Both the position numbers and the translations under genes were made by a program. Shown here piece by piece: positions 5,232 to 7,433 of a DNA stretch of 7,433 nucleotides. Source of the DNA: an uncultured Sphingobacteriaceae bacterium (GTDB lineage: Bacteria > Bacteroidota > Bacteroidia > Sphingobacteriales > Sphingobacteriaceae); the NCBI GenBank assembly GCA_946887045.1, contig CAMPKC010000092.1, positions 1-7,433 of the forward strand, in the 5' to 3' direction. The notes beneath the pieces are model-generated. The model saw only the letters and a program-made list of their open reading frames with translations, made no database searches and was not told the DNA's origin. Each line of letters begins with the position of its first letter. Position 1 is the first letter of the stretch.

Positions 5232-6734
5232 ATGAAGCAACTCGACATAAAAACATTAGGTGAACTAAAAAAATCAGGTTATCAGTCGCGCTCGATAAAA
5301 CAAGAGCTGAGAGAGAATCTGATCAAACAGTTGAAAAATAAAGAGGCGGGGTTTGAAGGGATAATTGGGTATGAAGACACCGTTATTCCTGACTTGCAAA
5401 CGGCCATTTTATCTCAACATAATATTTTACTGCTGGGCTTACGCGGACAAGCAAAAACGCGTATTGCCAGATTAATGGTAAACCTATTAGACGAATATAT
5501 TCCCTATGTTGAAGATTCAGAATTGTATGATGACCCGCTAAATCCTATATCCTGGTTTGCGCGTGAAAAGCTTGAAAAACTCGGTGATGACACCCCTATT
5601 GCCTGGCTGCATCGCGATGAACGCTATACAGAAAAACTTGCAACACCCGATGTAACCGTTGCCGATTTAATTGGTGATGTGGATCCAATCAAGGCTGCAT
5701 CATTAAAACTCCATTATTCGGACGAGCGGGTAATTCATTACGGACTGATCCCCCGGGCACACCGCAGCATTTTTGTAATCAATGAGCTTCCTGACTTACA
5801 GGCAAGAATCCAGGTGGCATTATTTAATATCCTTCAGGAAAAAGACATCCAAATTCGAGGCTTCAAACTTCGCCTGCCGCTGGATGTTCAATTTGTATTT
5901 ACCGCAAATCCTGAAGATTATACCAACCGGGGCTCCATTGTTACACCCTTAAAAGACCGTATCGAAAGTCAAATACTAACCCATTACCCGCGAAGTGTAG
6001 AAATTTCACGAAAAATCACACAGCAGGAAGCCCGTCTGACTGAAGAACAAATACTAAATGTAGAGTCGGATGGTTTGGTGAAGGATCTGATTGAGCAAAT
6101 AGCTTTCGAAGCAAGGAGTTCAGAATATATTGATAAAAAATCCGGAGTATCGGCTCGCTTAACCATAACTGCGTACGAAAACTTAATCAGTAATGCAGAA
6201 CGCAGAATGCTGATAAACAATGAAGAAAGGACTTTTGTAAGGATATCAGATTTTCTAGGAGTAATCCCTGCAATCACCGGTAAAATCGAACTGGTTTACG
6301 AGGGCGAACAAGAAGGCCCGGCGAAAGTTGCGAATATTCTGGTTGGCAAAGCCATAAAAACCCTGATGTCGCAGTATTTTCCTGATCCTGAAAAGTTGAA
6401 ACGGTCGAAAGCGACAAATCCTTATATCGAAATCACGGGCTGGTTCGGCATGGGAAACAGCATAAGTATTGTAGATGATCTTTCTGAAAAAGAGTATAGT
6501 AATGTTTTAAATTCGGTTCCGGGCCTGAGAGATCTGGTGAAACTATTTCATCCAACAATGATTGACACCCAACAATTACTATTGATGGAATTTTTGCTAC
6601 ATGGTCTATCAGAATACTCGCAGGTTAGCAAATCGTTCCTGGATAATGGCTACGCGTTTAAAGACATGCTTGGCAGCTTATTCAATGCTAAATTTGATGA
6701 TGGAGATGAAGACGACTTTGATGACGAACGATAA
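5232..6734 (+). CDS. MoxR/ChlI-type AAA+ ATPase (usually annotated 'magnesium chelatase')
   Basis: This gene encodes 500 residues, cytoplasmic. After an N-terminal helical segment (ELKKSGYQSRSIKQELRENL), the AAA+ core has Walker A GLRGQAKT (69-76), a helix-2-type insert with VADLIGDVDP (143-152), Walker B IFVINE (180-185), sensor 1 in FTANPED (223-229), a candidate arginine finger in TPLKDR (238-243), and sensor 2 GVSAR (305-309). A C-terminal alpha-helical region follows and the protein ends in an acidic tail (FDDGDEDDFDDER). Two nucleotide-site residues are atypical: Ala74 where Gly usually precedes the Walker A Lys, and Asn184 where Walker B normally has Asp. Glu185, the catalytic base, is kept. 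With the upstream VWA gene it probably forms a remodelling complex whose target is unknown. The start is set by ATG 5232 behind an A-rich leader; no upstream in-frame ATG is available. Confidence 0.9.
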   Translation: MKQLDIKTLGELKKSGYQSRSIKQELRENLIKQLKNKEAGFEGIIGYEDTVIPDLQTAILSQHNILLLGLRGQAKTRIARLMVNLLDEYIPYVEDSELYDDPLNPISWFAREKLEKLGDDTPIAWLHRDERYTEKLATPDVTVADLIGDVDPIKAASLKLHYSDERVIHYGLIPRAHRSIFVINELPDLQARIQVALFNILQEKDIQIRGFKLRLPLDVQFVFTANPEDYTNRGSIVTPLKDRIESQILTHYPRSVEISRKITQQEARLTEEQILNVESDGLVKDLIEQIAFEARSSEYIDKKSGVSARLTITAYENLISNAERRMLINNEERTFVRISDFLGVIPAITGKIELVYEGEQEGPAKVANILVGKAIKTLMSQYFPDPEKLKRSKATNPYIEITGWFGMGNSISIVDDLSEKEYSNVLNSVPGLRDLVKLFHPTMIDTQQLLLMEFLLHGLSEYSQVSKSFLDNGYAFKDMLGSLFNAKFDDGDEDDFDDER

Positions 6735-6785
6735 CGAACTCTCTTACCCTTAGAATCGCCGTAACCAGTTTACAGAGCTTGTCTC

Positions 6786-6793
6786 TAAATTTG
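6786..6793 (+). promoter_or_regulatory. Candidate -7 promoter element of the phosphoesterase gene
   Basis: TAAATTTG is an exact TAnnTTTG match in the 100-base gap after the AAA+ gene, ending 41 bases before the ATG at 6835. This implies a leader of roughly 35 bases. It sits within an imperfect inverted repeat (TCTC...GAGA). No good -33 element is seen. Confidence 0.4.
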
Positions 6794-6834
6794 AGAAGCC
6801 GCAGAAAAGAACTAAAATCACACACACAAACTTC

Positions 6835-7433
6835 ATGTCCGACAGGTTACTTATTTTATTTTTCATCAGTTCTTTGTTATTGATAATCGACTGGTATATT
6901 TTAAAGGCTCTTCTCGCTCTAAAAATTAAAGCAATAGAAAAACGAAGAAAAAGCTTTTCCTATTTGTACTGGGGCTACAGTATTGTGCTTATTCTGGGCG
7001 TATTTATTGGAATCTACTTCAATATTAAGCTAACTGCCAGAGCCGTTATTTTGGTAGCCTTTTTCCTAAGTTTTGTAACTAAAATATTCTTTTTACCTTT
7101 TCTTTTTATTGACGATGTCAGACGAGGAATAATCTGGCTGAGCCGAAAAAAATCAAAAATCGTTACGCAAGAACAAAAAAGGGATGAGACCAAAATACCT
7201 CGCTCCGAGTTCATCATTAAATCGGGGTTACTAGTGGCGGCAATCCCATTAGCTTCGTTAAGTTGGGGAATTGCGTCGGGCGCTTATGATTACCAGCTCA
7301 AGAGAAGAAAGTTATACTTAAAAAATCTCCCGAAAGCTTTTCACGGACTGAAGTTAGCCCAAATCTCCGATGTTCACTCCGGAAGTTTCTATAATAAAAA
7401 AGCCGTGCTCGGCGGTGTCGAGATGATGCTTGC
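6835..7433 (+). CDS. Membrane-anchored calcineurin-like metallophosphoesterase, N-terminal part (3' end outside window)
   Basis: The frame stays open from ATG 6835 to the window edge, giving 199 residues. Hydrophobic segments at about 4-28, 43-62 and 67-90 make a three-helix membrane domain. A basic, polar stretch (103-124) follows, then a fourth hydrophobic segment (about 126-147) preceded by PRSEFIIK, which looks like a worn-down twin-arginine motif. The enzyme domain then begins: NLPKAFHGLKLAQISDVHSGSF carries the first metal-binding motif DxH (Asp179, His181), written here as two parts, NLPKAFHG (164-171) and ISDVHSG (177-183). The remaining metallophosphatase motifs (GD, GNH, GH) lie beyond the window. 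Enzymes of this type hydrolyse phosphoesters with two metal ions; the substrate is unknown. The domain layout suggests the catalytic part faces the periplasm. There is no Shine-Dalgarno sequence. Confidence 0.85.
   Translation, partial: MSDRLLILFFISSLLLIIDWYILKALLALKIKAIEKRRKSFSYLYWGYSIVLILGVFIGIYFNIKLTARAVILVAFFLSFVTKIFFLPFLFIDDVRRGIIWLSRKKSKIVTQEQKRDETKIPRSEFIIKSGLLVAAIPLASLSWGIASGAYDYQLKRRKLYLKNLPKAFHGLKLAQISDVHSGSFYNKKAVLGGVEMML

Noticed and set aside
4772..5248. 158-codon open frame on the - strand
   Set aside because: It lies antisense to the conserved VWA domain. Its translation shows no recognisable domain, and the + strand frame has clear family motifs.
5984..6277. 97-codon open frame on the - strand
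   Set aside because: It is the antisense shadow of the AAA+ gene. The product shows no domain signature.
6689..6696. TAAATTTG as a second promoter of the phosphoesterase
   Set aside because: It is within the AAA+ coding region, has poor -33 spacing (16 bases), and encodes part of the protein tail; the intergenic match at 6786 is better placed.
4061..6734. True magnesium or cobalt chelatase subunits
   Set aside because: There is no large porphyrin-binding subunit and no pigment or cobalamin genes in view. The variant Walker B and the stand-alone VWA layout fit a MoxR-like remodelling pair better.
7014..7217. 67-codon open frame on the - strand
   Set aside because: It is antisense to the metallophosphoesterase, whose + strand frame is open to the edge and contains the metal-binding DxH motif.
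1..7433. tRNA, rRNA, CRISPR array, insertion sequence or phage gene
   Set aside because: No cloverleaf-like segment, regularly spaced repeats, transposase frame or terminal inverted repeats were seen on either strand.

Overview
The window is a 7.4 kb piece of chromosome from a member of the Bacteroidota, most likely the Sphingobacteriaceae (Pedobacter or Mucilaginibacter type). The reasons are the moderately AT-rich sequence, start codons that mostly lack a Shine-Dalgarno sequence, several intergenic matches to the Bacteroidota -7 promoter element TAnnTTTG, and protein families typical of that phylum. The genus is an inference from protein flavour only. All eight genes are on the + strand, and the first and last are cut by the window edges.

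Layout: (1) 1-468 is the C-terminal end of an AsmA-like envelope protein with a Lys/Glu-rich tail. (2) 469-747 is non-coding and holds a nested AT-rich inverted repeat. (3) 748-1050 is a small two-helix membrane protein of the DUF2892 family, closed by a hairpin terminator. (4) 1185-2315 is hemW, a radical-SAM heme chaperone. (5) 2442-2990 is a secreted single-domain fasciclin (FAS1) protein followed by a strong intrinsic terminator. (6) 3104-3985 is a PfkB-family sugar kinase. (7) 4061-5158 and 5232-6734 are a VWA-domain protein and a MoxR/ChlI-type AAA+ ATPase, evidently a functional pair. (8) 6835 to the end is the membrane-anchored N-terminal part of a calcineurin-like metallophosphoesterase.

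The first five genes look like unrelated housekeeping or envelope functions, each in its own short transcription unit. No terminator is visible between the kinase, the VWA gene, the AAA+ gene and the phosphoesterase, so partial co-transcription is possible there. The AAA+/VWA pair resembles the MoxR-VWA and Mg-chelatase I-D arrangements, in which an ATPase remodels a target presented by a metal-binding VWA partner. Its target cannot be read from this window.

The points most worth a second look are: exact TAnnTTTG boxes that end only 6 nt (hemW) and 3 nt (sugar kinase) before the ATG, suggesting leaderless mRNAs; the AAA+ protein with Asn in place of the Walker B Asp and Ala-Lys-Thr in place of Gly-Lys-Thr in Walker A; a 15-bp tandem repeat that duplicates the AAGG ribosome-binding motif in front of the VWA gene; and a GC-rich degenerate palindrome between the VWA and AAA+ genes that looks like a dispersed intergenic repeat.
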